Assembly (NCBI GenBank): GCA_021648525.1
Contig: JAKISP010000006.1
Location: 1-64,000 of the forward strand
DNA length: 64,000 bases
From: Gammaproteobacteria bacterium
GTDB taxonomy: Bacteria > Pseudomonadota > Gammaproteobacteria > SZUA-140
Direction: 5' to 3'
Shown here piece after piece: positions 34,124-43,614 of the stretch; the first letter of the stretch is position 1; every line of letters begins with the position of its first letter. A model generated the notes under the pieces. It had not been told where the DNA came from. It searched no databases and saw only the letters and a program-made list of their open reading frames with translations. The position numbers and the translations under genes are program-made.

Positions 34124-35092
34124 ATGAAGCGAAGACAAAATCAGTCAGGTGCCGCCTTAATCACCGCAATCTTAATCACCGCAATTGCGACGATTGCAGC
34201 AGTGTCGATGGCATCACGTCAGCACCTTGATATTCGGCGTACTACTAACGTGATCGAAGCTTCGCAGGCCTATCTGTTTGCATTGGGTGCCGAAGAGTGG
34301 GGCAAACAGTTATTGGTGCGAGATCGTTTAAATAATCAGATTGATCATCTGGAGGAGGATTGGGCGACGATGCTGCCACCGATTGATGTCGAAGGTGGAC
34401 GTGTTGCAGGGCAAATCGAAGACCTGCAGGGGCGTTTTAATCTGAATAATCTGGTGATAGATCTGCCGCCAAATCCACAAGGAGGCCAGCAGGCAGTCCA
34501 GCAGGTGAGCCAGCTGGACATGGATCGCTTGCAGCGTCTGCTGAGAGGGCTTGGTCTGGATGAAAATCTTCGCTTTGCGATTCTGGACTGGATCGATGAA
34601 GATACCATCCCCAGTATTCCCGGCGGCGCAGAAGACTTTATATACCTGGGGCGTGAACTGCCTTATCGTACCCCCAATGCGAGGATGGTGAGTACCAGCG
34701 AGTTGTTGTTGATTAACGGGATCTCTCGCGAGATATACGATACGTTATCATTGCATGTCACGGTGTTGCCTGAATATACCGATATCAATGTTAACACTGC
34801 TAGTTCCGAAGTATTAACGGCACTATCGAGTGAGTGGATATCAGGTGATGTTGATCAATTGATTGATGCGCGTACACCAAATGGTTTTCAGACAGTGGGT
34901 GATTTTGTTGGTCATTCTGCTGTTGCTGGGAAGCTGAGTGGTAATCAAGGCCTCAGTGTAGAGACAAATTACTTTATAATAAACGCCGAGTCAGAATTTG
35001 GGCGGGGCCGGACAAGTCTGTATAGTTTGGTAGTGAGAGATCAGAATGGGGAAGTGAGAGTAGCAATGCGCGCACAGAGTAAAGGTTACTAA
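34124..35092 (+). CDS. gspK: Minor pseudopilin GspK
   Basis: The 322-residue protein is the pseudopilus tip cap. Its prepilin segment is degenerate at the cleavage site, as usual for GspK: SG|AALITAILITAIATIAAV, lacking Glu5. The globular part contains GRFNLNNLV, LDWIDEDTIPSIPGGAEDFIY and a helix-hairpin-helix-like DINVNTASSEVLTAL. Its last base overlaps the gspL start. Confidence 0.94.
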   Translation: MKRRQNQSGAALITAILITAIATIAAVSMASRQHLDIRRTTNVIEASQAYLFALGAEEWGKQLLVRDRLNNQIDHLEEDWATMLPPIDVEGGRVAGQIEDLQGRFNLNNLVIDLPPNPQGGQQAVQQVSQLDMDRLQRLLRGLGLDENLRFAILDWIDEDTIPSIPGGAEDFIYLGRELPYRTPNARMVSTSELLLINGISREIYDTLSLHVTVLPEYTDINVNTASSEVLTALSSEWISGDVDQLIDARTPNGFQTVGDFVGHSAVAGKLSGNQGLSVETNYFIINAESEFGRGRTSLYSLVVRDQNGEVRVAMRAQSKGY

Positions 35093-36339
35093 TGCAGTCA
35101 AAGCTTTATATCAGGCTGACGAGTGACAGTGCACCTGCGCTGCGTACACTGCTGGTCGCGGAAGATGGCACATATGCAGCGTCACAGGAGACCGCATTAA
35201 GTGAGCTTGCCGCACTGGCGAGTGGTTGTCGGGTGATTGTGATTGTACCCGCAACCGAGTTATCGCTAATGTCGGCTGCGGTACCGAGCCGCAACCGCCA
35301 GCGCATTCTGAGCGCGGTGCCCTATATCCTTGAAGACCAACTGGCGAGCGATGTTGAACAGCTCCATTTTGTGATCGGTTCACCCGATGCTGCCGGGCAG
35401 GTAGCCACCGTGGTGGTCGAGCATCAAAAAATGGTGCAGTGGCTTGAGTTGCTACGCACCAATGGTGTTGAGCCACATATGATTGTTGCCGACCTCTGCT
35501 GTCTGCCTGTTTCTGAGACGCCGCAGTGGACACTGTTGTTAGAGGGTAACACCGCATTACTGAGCACAGGTCATAACCGGGGCTTCGCGCTGGATCGTGA
35601 TAACCTGATGTTGATGCTGCGCAGTGCGCTGCAAGCGTGTGAACAAGCGGCGGATGCACCGGAGCAATTACGCCTGATGAGTAGTGCTGGGTCGGCTGAC
35701 GATTTGGCGCTGGTTGAAGCGTTGAGTGAGTTTGATCTCATCATCAGCCGTGAAGATGAAGCCGTCGATGCGCTGGCCCTGTTTGCGCAGGGGCTAGATG
35801 AAAAGCAGACCTTGAATTTGCTACAGGGACAATATAGCCGCCGAGACCAGATGGGCAAACTGTTACGCCCGTGGCGTGCTGCCGCCGCAATGCTGGTGGC
35901 GTTGATACTTTTTTCGGGTGGCATGACCGTGGCCGACTATTTTGAACTGCGCGGTGAGCAGGCGGCATTGAAAAAACATATTGAGCAGACCTATCTTGCA
36001 TCCTGCCCTGGTGCAAAGCGGATCGTGAACGCAAAAGCCCAGATGACGCAGTGCCTTAAAAAATTACGCGGTGGCGGTGGGTCCAGTGATGATGGGTTAT
36101 TAGTGATGCTGTCATCAGTAGGTGATGCGCTGAAAGCAGCCGGTGGGCTACAGTTGCAACGGATAAGCTATCGTAATGGGCAGCTCGATATGGCACTAGC
36201 GATTGCCGATATTCAGGTACTTGATCAATTGAAGCAGCGGATGATTAAAGACGCCGGACTGCAGGTAGAGATTCTTTCTGCGACTTCGCGCGATAATCGT
36301 GTTGAAGCGCGTCTGCAACTAAAAGGTAAAGGGGCATGA
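35092..36339 (+). CDS. gspL: Type II secretion system protein GspL
   Basis: The 415-residue inner-membrane protein has an actin-like cytoplasmic N-domain that binds GspE (AVPYILEDQLASDVEQLHFVIG near 80-100), a membrane helix near 260-282 and a small periplasmic ferredoxin-like domain. It overlaps gspM by 4 bases (ATGA). Confidence 0.92.
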   Translation: MQSKLYIRLTSDSAPALRTLLVAEDGTYAASQETALSELAALASGCRVIVIVPATELSLMSAAVPSRNRQRILSAVPYILEDQLASDVEQLHFVIGSPDAAGQVATVVVEHQKMVQWLELLRTNGVEPHMIVADLCCLPVSETPQWTLLLEGNTALLSTGHNRGFALDRDNLMLMLRSALQACEQAADAPEQLRLMSSAGSADDLALVEALSEFDLIISREDEAVDALALFAQGLDEKQTLNLLQGQYSRRDQMGKLLRPWRAAAAMLVALILFSGGMTVADYFELRGEQAALKKHIEQTYLASCPGAKRIVNAKAQMTQCLKKLRGGGGSSDDGLLVMLSSVGDALKAAGGLQLQRISYRNGQLDMALAIADIQVLDQLKQRMIKDAGLQVEILSATSRDNRVEARLQLKGKGA

Positions 36340-36821
36340 AGGCGTGGTTCGCAACACTTAGCCCTCGTGATCGCATCATTGTCACGGGTGGTGGCGGCCT
36401 GTTAATCATGGCGTTATTGGTTGGTAGCTGGTTCTCATTTGTGGATGATGTAGAACGCATGCGCGAGGTGGTAAGTGAGCAGCGTGTGGTGAGTCAATGG
36501 ATGGAATCGGCGGCCCAGGAAGCGCTGATACTGCGTAAAGGCGGTAACCAGAAACGTGTTGCGAATAGCGGCTCATCACTCTTGTCACTGGTCGATCAAA
36601 CGGCCAGGCGCAGTGGGCTGGGTAGCGCGATGACAAGGGTAGAACCGGATGGCAGCGACAAGGTGAGGATTCGTCTTGAACGAGTTAACTTCGATAAAAT
36701 GATGCGCTGGCTAGAAGAGCTGCAAACAAAGCATGTGGTATCGATTGATAGCATCACCGTTGACCAGCATCAGGATAGTGGCATGGCCAATGTGCGCCTT
36801 TCATTAAAAGGTGCAGGATGA
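36336..36821 (+). CDS. gspM: Type II secretion system protein GspM
   Basis: The 161-residue bitopic protein has a helix at about 17-35 after the conserved LSPRDRIIV start segment, then a periplasmic ferredoxin-like domain that pairs with GspL (LSLVDQTARRSGLG, RVNFDKMMRWLEEL). It overlaps both neighbours by 4 bases. Confidence 0.92.
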   Translation: MKAWFATLSPRDRIIVTGGGGLLIMALLVGSWFSFVDDVERMREVVSEQRVVSQWMESAAQEALILRKGGNQKRVANSGSSLLSLVDQTARRSGLGSAMTRVEPDGSDKVRIRLERVNFDKMMRWLEELQTKHVVSIDSITVDQHQDSGMANVRLSLKGAG

Positions 36822-37603
36822 AGAAAAAGAAAATTGCATTATACAGTGCGTTAGCACTGGTTAGTTACCTGGTGTTTGTCGCGGTACAAACCCCGGCTGA
36901 TCGCCTCTATGGGCTGATTAAAGATAAACTACCTGACGTAAAGATTTATCAACTTGATGGCACTATCTGGCAGGGGCGTACAGCCCTGGTTACGATTGGG
37001 CCACGTGCAGAGCGGCTGGAATCACTGAAGTGGGAGTTGCAACCCGCTGCTCTATTGCTTGGGCGTGCGCAGGCTGAGATAAACTTTAAATATGATAACC
37101 GCAATGTGACTGCCACCGTGGGCCGAAGTGTTGGTGGTTATTTTTTAAAAGATTTAAACGCCAGCCTCGTCGCGGCTACTGTCGAAAAATTTGCTCCGCA
37201 GCTCGCCATAGGGCTCAAAGGCCTTTTTAAGATTGAATTAGATGCGCTTTCTGTATCGGATGGACAGTTGAGTCATGTAGAAGGAAAATTAACCTGGCGT
37301 GATGCTGGCGTCGACTTGAACAACACCTCTTTCGGTGATTTTGAAGCGATATTGAATACGGTGGATGGCACCATCAACGGTGTGATACGTGATATTGATG
37401 GGCCGATGAAAGTGAATGGCACATTAATTTTACAGCCAACAGGTGAATATGTTTTTGCGGGTACAATAGAACTGCGTGATGACAATCGTAATGACCTGCG
37501 TCAGGGGTTACGCTTTATCGGCACGCCAAACCCAAAAGGGATCTACACCATTAAGTACCAGGGTCAGTTACCGATGAGTCGTCTCGCTGCGATTTCAGGT
37601 TAA
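36818..37603 (+). CDS. gspN: Type II secretion system protein GspN
   Basis: The 261-residue protein has an N-terminal membrane anchor (residues 5-22) and a periplasmic beta-rich domain with the GspN segment LDGTIWQGRTALVTIG and RLESLKWELQPAALLLGRAQAEI. GspN is an accessory, non-universal T2SS component. It is the last gsp gene; the TRAP permease gene starts 8 bases after its stop. Confidence 0.9.
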   Translation: MKKKKIALYSALALVSYLVFVAVQTPADRLYGLIKDKLPDVKIYQLDGTIWQGRTALVTIGPRAERLESLKWELQPAALLLGRAQAEINFKYDNRNVTATVGRSVGGYFLKDLNASLVAATVEKFAPQLAIGLKGLFKIELDALSVSDGQLSHVEGKLTWRDAGVDLNNTSFGDFEAILNTVDGTINGVIRDIDGPMKVNGTLILQPTGEYVFAGTIELRDDNRNDLRQGLRFIGTPNPKGIYTIKYQGQLPMSRLAAISG

Positions 37604-37611
37604 AGTGTTTC

Positions 37612-38190
37612 ATGATAACAGAGAATAAAAATGGGTTAGCACGGCTGGCCAGTGGCATCGAGTGCTTTGGCGAATGGAGTGGTCGTTGTGTCTCCTGGTT
37701 AACATTGGCATTGGTGTTGCTGGTCAGTTATGACGTGACGATGCGCTATCTCTTTCAGGATGGCTCAGTCGCACTGCAGGAGCTAGAGTGGCATATTTTT
37801 GCACTGATCTTTCTATTGGGTGCAGCCTATACCTTAAAGCACGATGAACATGTGAGGGTTGATCTAATCTATCACTCACGCTGGATGAGTGAACGCCGCC
37901 GTGCCTGGGTCGATCTATTCGGCACGCTCTTTTTTCTACTGCCATTTTGTATTTTGATTATTGTGAGTGCATGGCCGTTTGTCGAAAACTCATATGAGTT
38001 GAATGAACATTCACCTGACCCCGGCGGCTTGCCTTATCGTTATCTCATTAAAATGATGATCCCACTCTGCTTTGTATTGTTAGCCCTGCAGGGTATTGCG
38101 ATCATCATTCGTAGCGCACAAAAAATTACCACAGGCAAAGCGGAACCGAATGCCACCACTAATAAAGTTTCGCAAGAGCAAAACATCTGA
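37612..38190 (+). CDS. TRAP transporter small permease (DctQ family)
   Basis: The 192-residue protein has four membrane helices (about 27-48, 60-75, 100-122, 144-165) with the DctQ segment VSYDVTMRYLFQDGSVALQELEWHIFALIFLLGAAYTLKHDEHVRVDLI. It assists the large permease in sodium- or proton-driven import of organic acids or similar solutes. The long loop before helix 4 (NSYELNEHSPDPGGLPYRYL) is typical of the subgroup lacking a clustered DctP. It overlaps the dctM gene by one base. Confidence 0.9.
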   Translation: MITENKNGLARLASGIECFGEWSGRCVSWLTLALVLLVSYDVTMRYLFQDGSVALQELEWHIFALIFLLGAAYTLKHDEHVRVDLIYHSRWMSERRRAWVDLFGTLFFLLPFCILIIVSAWPFVENSYELNEHSPDPGGLPYRYLIKMMIPLCFVLLALQGIAIIIRSAQKITTGKAEPNATTNKVSQEQNI

Positions 38191-39530
38191 TGGAGATGGA
38201 AGTCTGGGCGTTGATTATGTTCGGTGTCGTCATTGCTGCACTGATGATTGGTTTTCCGGTTGCCTTTACCCTCGGTGCGGTATCGATGGTATTTGGTGGC
38301 ATCTTTCTTGGTTTTGGATTTTTCGAGCTACTACCGATGCGCATCTGGGGGGTGATGACCAACTTCACGCTGCTTGCCGTACCGCTATTTATCTTTATGG
38401 GGATCATGCTGGAGAAGTCCGGTATTGCCGAAGAGTTGCTGGAGACAATGGGGATGTTGTTTGGTCGTGTGCGCGGCGGCCTTGCCGTATCGATTGTTAT
38501 TGTCGGTGCGTTACTTGCAGCTACCACCGGGGTGGTCGGTGCAACCGTGGTGGCGATGGGTGTGATCGCACTGCCTGCATTATTAAAACATGGTTACCGT
38601 ACTGAGCTGGCCACCGGTACCATTGCAGCCTCCGGTACTTTAGGACAGATCATTCCGCCTAGCATTGTATTGATCTTGTTGGCTGATGTAATCGGTGTTC
38701 CGGTCGGTCAGCTCTTTGCTGGTGCGGTGGTGCCTGGTTTTTTATTGATCACCCTGTTTATTGTTTTTATTATGATCGTGGCGTGGCGTAAGCCCGAGTA
38801 TGCACCCGCGATAGATGTGAAGAAGTTACAGGCGGAACGTGGTGATAGCAGTCTGTGGGTAGCGGTCGTTACGAGTCTATTGCCACCATTATTGTTAGTG
38901 GTGGCGGTGTTAGGCTCGATTTTTTTTGGGATTGCATCACCCACTGAGTCAGCGGCCGTCGGTGCGTTGGGTGCGATGTTATTAGCCATCCTTCGTCGTC
39001 GTTTGACGATGCCTAACCTGCAGGGCACCATGCGTCAAACCACACGTATGACCAGTATGGTGTTTTTAATTTTGATCGGCGCGACCGCCTTTGGTCTGGT
39101 GTTTCGTGGCATGGGTGGCGACATGTTGGTCGAAGACCTGATGATGGAACTACCCGGTGGGGTGTGGGGCTTCCTGCTGGTTAGTATGCTGGTTGTCTTT
39201 ATCCTGGGCTTCTTTTTAGATTTTATTGAAATCTGTTTTGTGGTGGTGCCGATCATTGCACCGATTGCGATCATGATGGATATCGATCCCGTATGGTTTG
39301 CAATCCTGATCGCGATAAACCTACAAACCTCATTTCTCACCCCACCATTTGGATTTTCGCTCTTTTATCTCAAGGCAGTCGCACCTCCGACGGTGAAGAT
39401 CACGCAAATCTATCGAGGGGTCATTCCGTTTATCATGATTCAATTGTCAGTGTTAGGTTTATTGATCGCCTTCCCGGATGTTGTAACATGGTTACCTCAG
39501 CTAATGGATGAGATGCAAGGGTTCGGTTAA
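38190..39530 (+). CDS. TRAP transporter large permease (DctM family)
   Basis: The 446-residue, 11-13 helix protein is the transport subunit. Family segments seen include VPLFIFMGIMLEKSGIAEELL, GASLAATTGVVGAT-like (here GALLAATTGVVGATVVAMG), ASGTLGQIIPPSIVLILLADV and TSFLTPPFGFSLFYLK. No periplasmic binding protein gene is beside it, so the substrate is unknown. It is co-transcribed with the small permease and probably also with the gsp operon or a promoter in gspN. Confidence 0.93.
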   Translation: MEMEVWALIMFGVVIAALMIGFPVAFTLGAVSMVFGGIFLGFGFFELLPMRIWGVMTNFTLLAVPLFIFMGIMLEKSGIAEELLETMGMLFGRVRGGLAVSIVIVGALLAATTGVVGATVVAMGVIALPALLKHGYRTELATGTIAASGTLGQIIPPSIVLILLADVIGVPVGQLFAGAVVPGFLLITLFIVFIMIVAWRKPEYAPAIDVKKLQAERGDSSLWVAVVTSLLPPLLLVVAVLGSIFFGIASPTESAAVGALGAMLLAILRRRLTMPNLQGTMRQTTRMTSMVFLILIGATAFGLVFRGMGGDMLVEDLMMELPGGVWGFLLVSMLVVFILGFFLDFIEICFVVVPIIAPIAIMMDIDPVWFAILIAINLQTSFLTPPFGFSLFYLKAVAPPTVKITQIYRGVIPFIMIQLSVLGLLIAFPDVVTWLPQLMDEMQGFG

Positions 39531-39572
39531 CTTTGCCTATTTCAAATGGATGATAATCAGGAGTAGCTTTTG

Positions 39573-39845
39573 ATGACGACTGAAGAAAAAAAAGACAAAC
39601 CAGTGACGCAAGCAGATCGCCTTATCTTTGCCGGCTTGAAAGGAGCATTGATTGTAACCGTCTTTCTATTTACACCGCTGTTAACGATGTTGCTCAATGC
39701 GATAGGCATGGACTCCATCGTGCCATTCATGAACGCCTTGATGTTTCCCTTGTTGTTTGTCTGTTTTGGTGCGATGGCTTATGGCATGTGGCAAAAAAAG
39801 ATGAAGGAGATGCAGGATAAACATGACTCAGATGATAGCGACTAA
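39573..39845 (+). CDS. Small two-helix membrane protein
   Basis: The 90-residue protein starts at ATG 39573 behind AGGAG (10 bases). It has an acidic/basic N-terminus, two hydrophobic segments (about 22-44 and 50-70) and a charged tail, KKMKEMQDKHDSDDSD. It follows the TRAP permease by 42 bases on the same strand. No family was recognised; it might be an accessory of the transporter. Confidence 0.65.
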   Translation: MTTEEKKDKPVTQADRLIFAGLKGALIVTVFLFTPLLTMLLNAIGMDSIVPFMNALMFPLLFVCFGAMAYGMWQKKMKEMQDKHDSDDSD

Positions 39846-40024
39846 TGCTGGTCGCCTTGATAGTGTACTAGTAGAGTCGCGGATGGTGATTTTCCTGTGC
39901 TATTCCTGGCTGGTTTTATGAAATGTGATCGAGTGCAAAGAAACTGTTCCATAATAGAACCTATTATCTTCTCGTCCATGACTATTTCAGGTTTGTGTTG
40001 GTTTTTTGCAAAAGGTTATTGTTA

Positions 40025-40531
40025 ATGAAAAATTTTTTAGTAGTGATTTTATTTCTTGGCTTTGCCATGCATGCCAGTGCCGAAACGGAGGAAAGTAAGA
40101 ATCACTTTGATGCGGATAAGCTCTATTTTGGTGGTGGCCTGTCAGAGAATGATTTTAATGGGCCCAATGCGACCGGCATACAGATTTTTGTTGGTTATCC
40201 ACTTACCATAAAGGCTGGAAGTGGCAGATTTGCATTAGAAGGTGGCTACATGAATAGTGGGAGTTTTGATCGCTCGGTCACTGTCCCTGCATTTGGGCCT
40301 GTGGTTTCAAGTTCCACAGCAACGGGTTTGTGGGGTACTATCGTTGGCAGCTGGAATATTGCCGATAGAACGAGTTTTATTGGACGCCTTGGACTGGATA
40401 TGGGTGATGACGATGGCCTGATGTATGGTGCTGGTATTGGTTACGATCTGATTGAACGACTCACGATCCGTGGTGAATATGTGATACGTGACAATATTGA
40501 CTCATTGCAGTTTAACTTTGTGTTTCGTTAA
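40025..40531 (+). CDS. Outer-membrane beta-barrel protein
   Basis: The 168-residue precursor has a signal peptide (cleaved near HASAE, residue 19) and alternating beta strands with aromatic girdles, ending in QFNFVFR, the terminal Phe-x-Phe-Arg pattern of barrel strands. It resembles small OmpA/OmpW-like eight-strand barrels. ATG 40025 is chosen over the upstream frame at 39995 because the signal peptide begins there. It is monocistronic. Confidence 0.75.
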   Translation: MKNFLVVILFLGFAMHASAETEESKNHFDADKLYFGGGLSENDFNGPNATGIQIFVGYPLTIKAGSGRFALEGGYMNSGSFDRSVTVPAFGPVVSSSTATGLWGTIVGSWNIADRTSFIGRLGLDMGDDDGLMYGAGIGYDLIERLTIRGEYVIRDNIDSLQFNFVFR

Positions 40532-40610
40532 ACCTTAGCATTGTTTTATGCATGGGGTAGTAGTGCATTGAACCAGGGATGGTTCTCTTAATTTGTTGTA
40601 TTCCTTATGA

Positions 40611-41417
40611 TTAGCCCTTATTCATAAATTGAAATATTGGCGTCCAGTACTCCTTCGAGTAGGCATTTTGTAAATCATTGTGGCCTGCCCCATCAATTTT
40701 AATAAATATCTTCTCTGTTTTTGCACGGTTGAATATTGCTTCTCCCATTGAAAAAGGAACAACGCGATCCTGAGTGCCGTGAATCACTAGCAGTGGTGAG
40801 TTAAGGTTGTCTATTTTTGTCAAGTTATCAAATGCATCGCCTGCAAATGCAGAAATCAATCCTAATCCACTTGCTTTGGCCTGCTCCTTTCCGTTAGACA
40901 GTGGCGAAACGAGAATGAGTCCATGTAGTTTTTTATTTTGAGCGAGATCGACCGCCACGGTAGAGCCGATTGAGCGCCCAAGAATAATGATATTTTCTGC
41001 TGAAAAATCAAGCTCTTCAATCGCATACTGATAGACCGCTTTACCATCCAGATAAATTCCCGCTTCGGAAGGGCTACCTTCACTTTTTCCATAACCTCGA
41101 TAACTGGCACCGATAATATTGAAGCCAATTTTTTGAAGATGGAGAAGACCAGGCATTCGATGGTAAATATTACCCGCATTGCCATGAAAATAGATCAGCA
41201 GTTTTTTAGACCCCGTTGAGGGGAGGTAGAGTGAGGTGATCTTTACCTGATCTTCTGTCGTTATTGTGATTTCTTTTACACTGGGTGGCAGGTTTTCTAT
41301 CGCAATGACATTGACCTTGTCTGGGTGAAAGGCGAAATAATTTACGATGGATTTGCATCCAGATGCCACGAATGAAAACAAAATTAAAACTAGCAGTGTG
41401 CTGAATGTTCTTATCAT
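40611..41417 (-). CDS. Alpha/beta-hydrolase lipoprotein
   Basis: The 268-residue protein has a lipobox (FVASGC, Cys21) and a Bem46-like alpha/beta-hydrolase fold: oxyanion segment LIYFHGNAGN near 75, nucleophile elbow LGRSIGST near 148, Asp in HGTQDRVVP near 214 and His in DGAGHNDLQ near 246. It would be membrane-anchored, acting on an unknown ester or peptide. It is monocistronic. Confidence 0.85.
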   Translation of the reverse strand: MIRTFSTLLVLILFSFVASGCKSIVNYFAFHPDKVNVIAIENLPPSVKEITITTEDQVKITSLYLPSTGSKKLLIYFHGNAGNIYHRMPGLLHLQKIGFNIIGASYRGYGKSEGSPSEAGIYLDGKAVYQYAIEELDFSAENIIILGRSIGSTVAVDLAQNKKLHGLILVSPLSNGKEQAKASGLGLISAFAGDAFDNLTKIDNLNSPLLVIHGTQDRVVPFSMGEAIFNRAKTEKIFIKIDGAGHNDLQNAYSKEYWTPIFQFMNKG

Positions 41418-41562
41418 TTTTTTATTATACCGTCGTGATATATGCTAAATATAAGTGATGTCAACAGATTTAATTGAATAGAACATCGACATACCTGATG
41501 CGGTGTAGCAGACTGATGCCTACTCTTTTGATGCGGCCTTTATCAACTCATGTCCAATACCA

Positions 41563-41599
41563 ACAGAGAAGGCGCTCTTTGATCGCCTTCTCTGTTTTT
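41563..41599 (+). terminator. Hairpin with T run
   Basis: A perfect 12-bp stem (ACAGAGAAGGCG/CGCCTTCTCTGT, 9-base loop) is followed by TTTT on the plus strand. It abuts the 3' end of the minus-strand pirin gene, so it may act in both directions; no plus-strand gene precedes it directly. Confidence 0.6.
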
Positions 41600-41601
41600 A
41601 C

Positions 41602-42327
41602 CTAATCGACATACGGCCCATATTGAATAATGGGTTCACCGTGGGGTGAGCCATAAGCCAGCATTACACGCGTCGCTTGTTCTGTACCAATCAGTACCTC
41701 TTTTTCACTCTCAAAAAAAGCACTCTCTCCAGCACGATAAGGTTGCTGATTTATCGTCGCATTACCATCCGCAACATAAATAAAACCACGCATGCCTTGA
41801 GGTATCGGTTCGAGATGTGAACCTCCATCATCAAGTTCAATATCTAAGTAACGTATCGCTGTTTTGATCTTTAGTGGAGAATCACCACCAACCAGTACCT
41901 TTATTTTCACGCCATTCTTTTCATCGACAGGAAAGGCCGCATGATTAACCTGCTGGTATTCAGGCTCAACCTGCTTTAAACGGCCAGGAAGGTTGATCCA
42001 GAGCTGAATGCCACGTGTTGGTGATTCTTCATTTGGCATCTCTGAATGTACAATTCCTTTACCAGCAGTAAAACGTTGTGCGCCTCCACTGGTTACCGTA
42101 GAGCTGTTACCGAGATTATCGGTGTGTTTGATCGAACCACTATAAAGATAGGTGATCGCCTCAAAACCACGATGTGGATGATCAGGAAAACCGTTGCCCG
42201 GTGTAATCGTAAAGTCATCCCATAATACAAATGGATCGTAATTACGAAATCCAGCAATTGGCATTAAGCGTTTCACATTAACACCATCACCCTCTTTCAT
42301 CTCTAGCGCCCTGTGCCGCTTAATCAT
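41602..42327 (-). CDS. Pirin family protein
   Basis: The 241-residue bicupin protein has the metal-binding HPHRGFEAITY near 57-67 and the second site GKGIVHSEMPNEE near 95, i.e. the His-His-His-Glu set of pirins, some of which are quercetin dioxygenases. A second, degenerate cupin follows. A good GGAGGAAACG site precedes the ATG. It is the last gene of a LysR-divergent cluster (DoxX, glutathionyl-hydroquinone reductase, CDGSH protein, pirin), which suggests a role in quinone or electrophile stress. Confidence 0.9.
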   Translation of the reverse strand: MIKRHRALEMKEGDGVNVKRLMPIAGFRNYDPFVLWDDFTITPGNGFPDHPHRGFEAITYLYSGSIKHTDNLGNSSTVTSGGAQRFTAGKGIVHSEMPNEESPTRGIQLWINLPGRLKQVEPEYQQVNHAAFPVDEKNGVKIKVLVGGDSPLKIKTAIRYLDIELDDGGSHLEPIPQGMRGFIYVADGNATINQQPYRAGESAFFESEKEVLIGTEQATRVMLAYGSPHGEPIIQYGPYVD

Positions 42328-42353
42328 CGTTTCCTCCTGTTATTTAAACACTG

Positions 42354-42587
42354 CTATCTGTTATGACTCCCGTCGCACATTGGAACGTTATCTGTCTTAC
42401 CGCAACCACAAACATGCAACGTTTCATTTTTCTGCGCCATATGGTTGAGCGGCTCGCCGGTTGGATACGCGCCATGCGAACCATCGCAATAAGGCGGGTT
42501 TTCACTATGCCCGCACTGGCACAGATGAACAGTTTCACCCGCCTTCACCTTTACCAGATACGGAAAGCCTTTGTCATACATACCCAT
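42354..42587 (-). CDS. Double CDGSH iron-sulfur domain protein
   Basis: The 77-residue protein holds two complete CDGSH [2Fe-2S] motifs: CQCGHSENPPYCDGSH and CGCGKTDNVPMCDGSH, each with the three-Cys-one-His ligand set. ATG 42587 is chosen because AAAGGAG stands just before it; a longer frame reaches into the neighbouring gene. It likely transfers electrons or clusters in the cytoplasm, in the same operon as pirin and the hydroquinone reductase. Confidence 0.92.
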   Translation of the reverse strand: MGMYDKGFPYLVKVKAGETVHLCQCGHSENPPYCDGSHGAYPTGEPLNHMAQKNETLHVCGCGKTDNVPMCDGSHNR

Positions 42588-42609
42588 TACTAAACTCCTT
42601 TTCTGGAAA

Positions 42610-43587
42610 TCAAAAACGGTCACGGTCATGAGGGGCATTAAAATTTTGCTGCGGCCCCACGGGTACAATCCGTGTTGGATTAATCACATCGTGACTATAA
42701 TAATAGTGCTGCTTAATGTGAATCATATTCACCGTTTTTGCAATGCCCGCTTGCTGATAAAGCGCCCTCAAATAATGGCTCAGATTCGGGTAGTCTGCTA
42801 TCCGTTGTCGATTACACTTAAAGTGCCCCACATAAACCGCATCAAAGCGTATTAATGTTGTAAAAAGGCGCCAGTCGGCTTCTGTGATTTGATCCCCCAC
42901 CAGATAACGCTGCTGTGCCAACTTTAGCTCGACTTCATCCAATGCACTAAATAACTGCTCAAATGCCTTTTTATAAGCTGCCTGGGTCGTTGCAAAACCA
43001 CATTGATAGACACCGTTATTGATATTTTCATAAACAAAGGCATTTACCTGATCAATCGCCTCACGCAGCGCTTCAGGATAATAGTCATCCTTAATCCCAG
43101 TATGCGCATTAAAGGCGCTATTAAGCATGCGAATGATCTCTGATGATTCATTGCTCACAATCGTTTGCATCTGCTTGTCCCATAACACCGGAACCGTCAC
43201 CCGACCACTATAATCATCGTTCACCTGCCGATAGAGTTGATAGAGGTAGTCATGCCCATTCACCACATCCAGCGTGCTCTCAAAGTTACCGCTAAAGCGC
43301 CAGCCATGTTCCAGCATATGTGGGTCAACCACTGACACACTAATCACATCCTCCAACCGTTTTAACTGACGAAAGATCAAGGTACGGTGTGCCCAGGGGC
43401 AGGCGAGTGACACATAGAGATGATAACGTCCCGATTCTGCAACAAAGCCACCCTTGCCACCTGGCCCAGCACTCCCATCCACGGTTATCCAATGACGGAA
43501 CTGTGCATCATTGCGAACAAATGTACCGCCGCTCTTAGTGGTGTCATACCACTCATCACGCCACTCACCTTTTACCAATACCCCCAT
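42610..43587 (-). CDS. Glutathionyl-hydroquinone reductase (Xi-class GST, YqjG/PcpF family)
   Basis: The 325-residue enzyme reduces glutathionyl-hydroquinones to hydroquinones. The catalytic Cys is in SLACPWAHR near 60; GWRFSG, VPVLWDKQ and NESSEIIRML follow in the thioredoxin-like half, and the helical half contains GDQITEADWRLFTTLIRFD and YVGHFKCN, all typical. It lies between the DoxX and CDGSH genes on the same strand. Confidence 0.94.
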   Translation of the reverse strand: MGVLVKGEWRDEWYDTTKSGGTFVRNDAQFRHWITVDGSAGPGGKGGFVAESGRYHLYVSLACPWAHRTLIFRQLKRLEDVISVSVVDPHMLEHGWRFSGNFESTLDVVNGHDYLYQLYRQVNDDYSGRVTVPVLWDKQMQTIVSNESSEIIRMLNSAFNAHTGIKDDYYPEALREAIDQVNAFVYENINNGVYQCGFATTQAAYKKAFEQLFSALDEVELKLAQQRYLVGDQITEADWRLFTTLIRFDAVYVGHFKCNRQRIADYPNLSHYLRALYQQAGIAKTVNMIHIKQHYYYSHDVINPTRIVPVGPQQNFNAPHDRDRF

Positions 43588-43614
43588 GAACAGTGCCCTC
43601 TGCTAGTATCGAAA

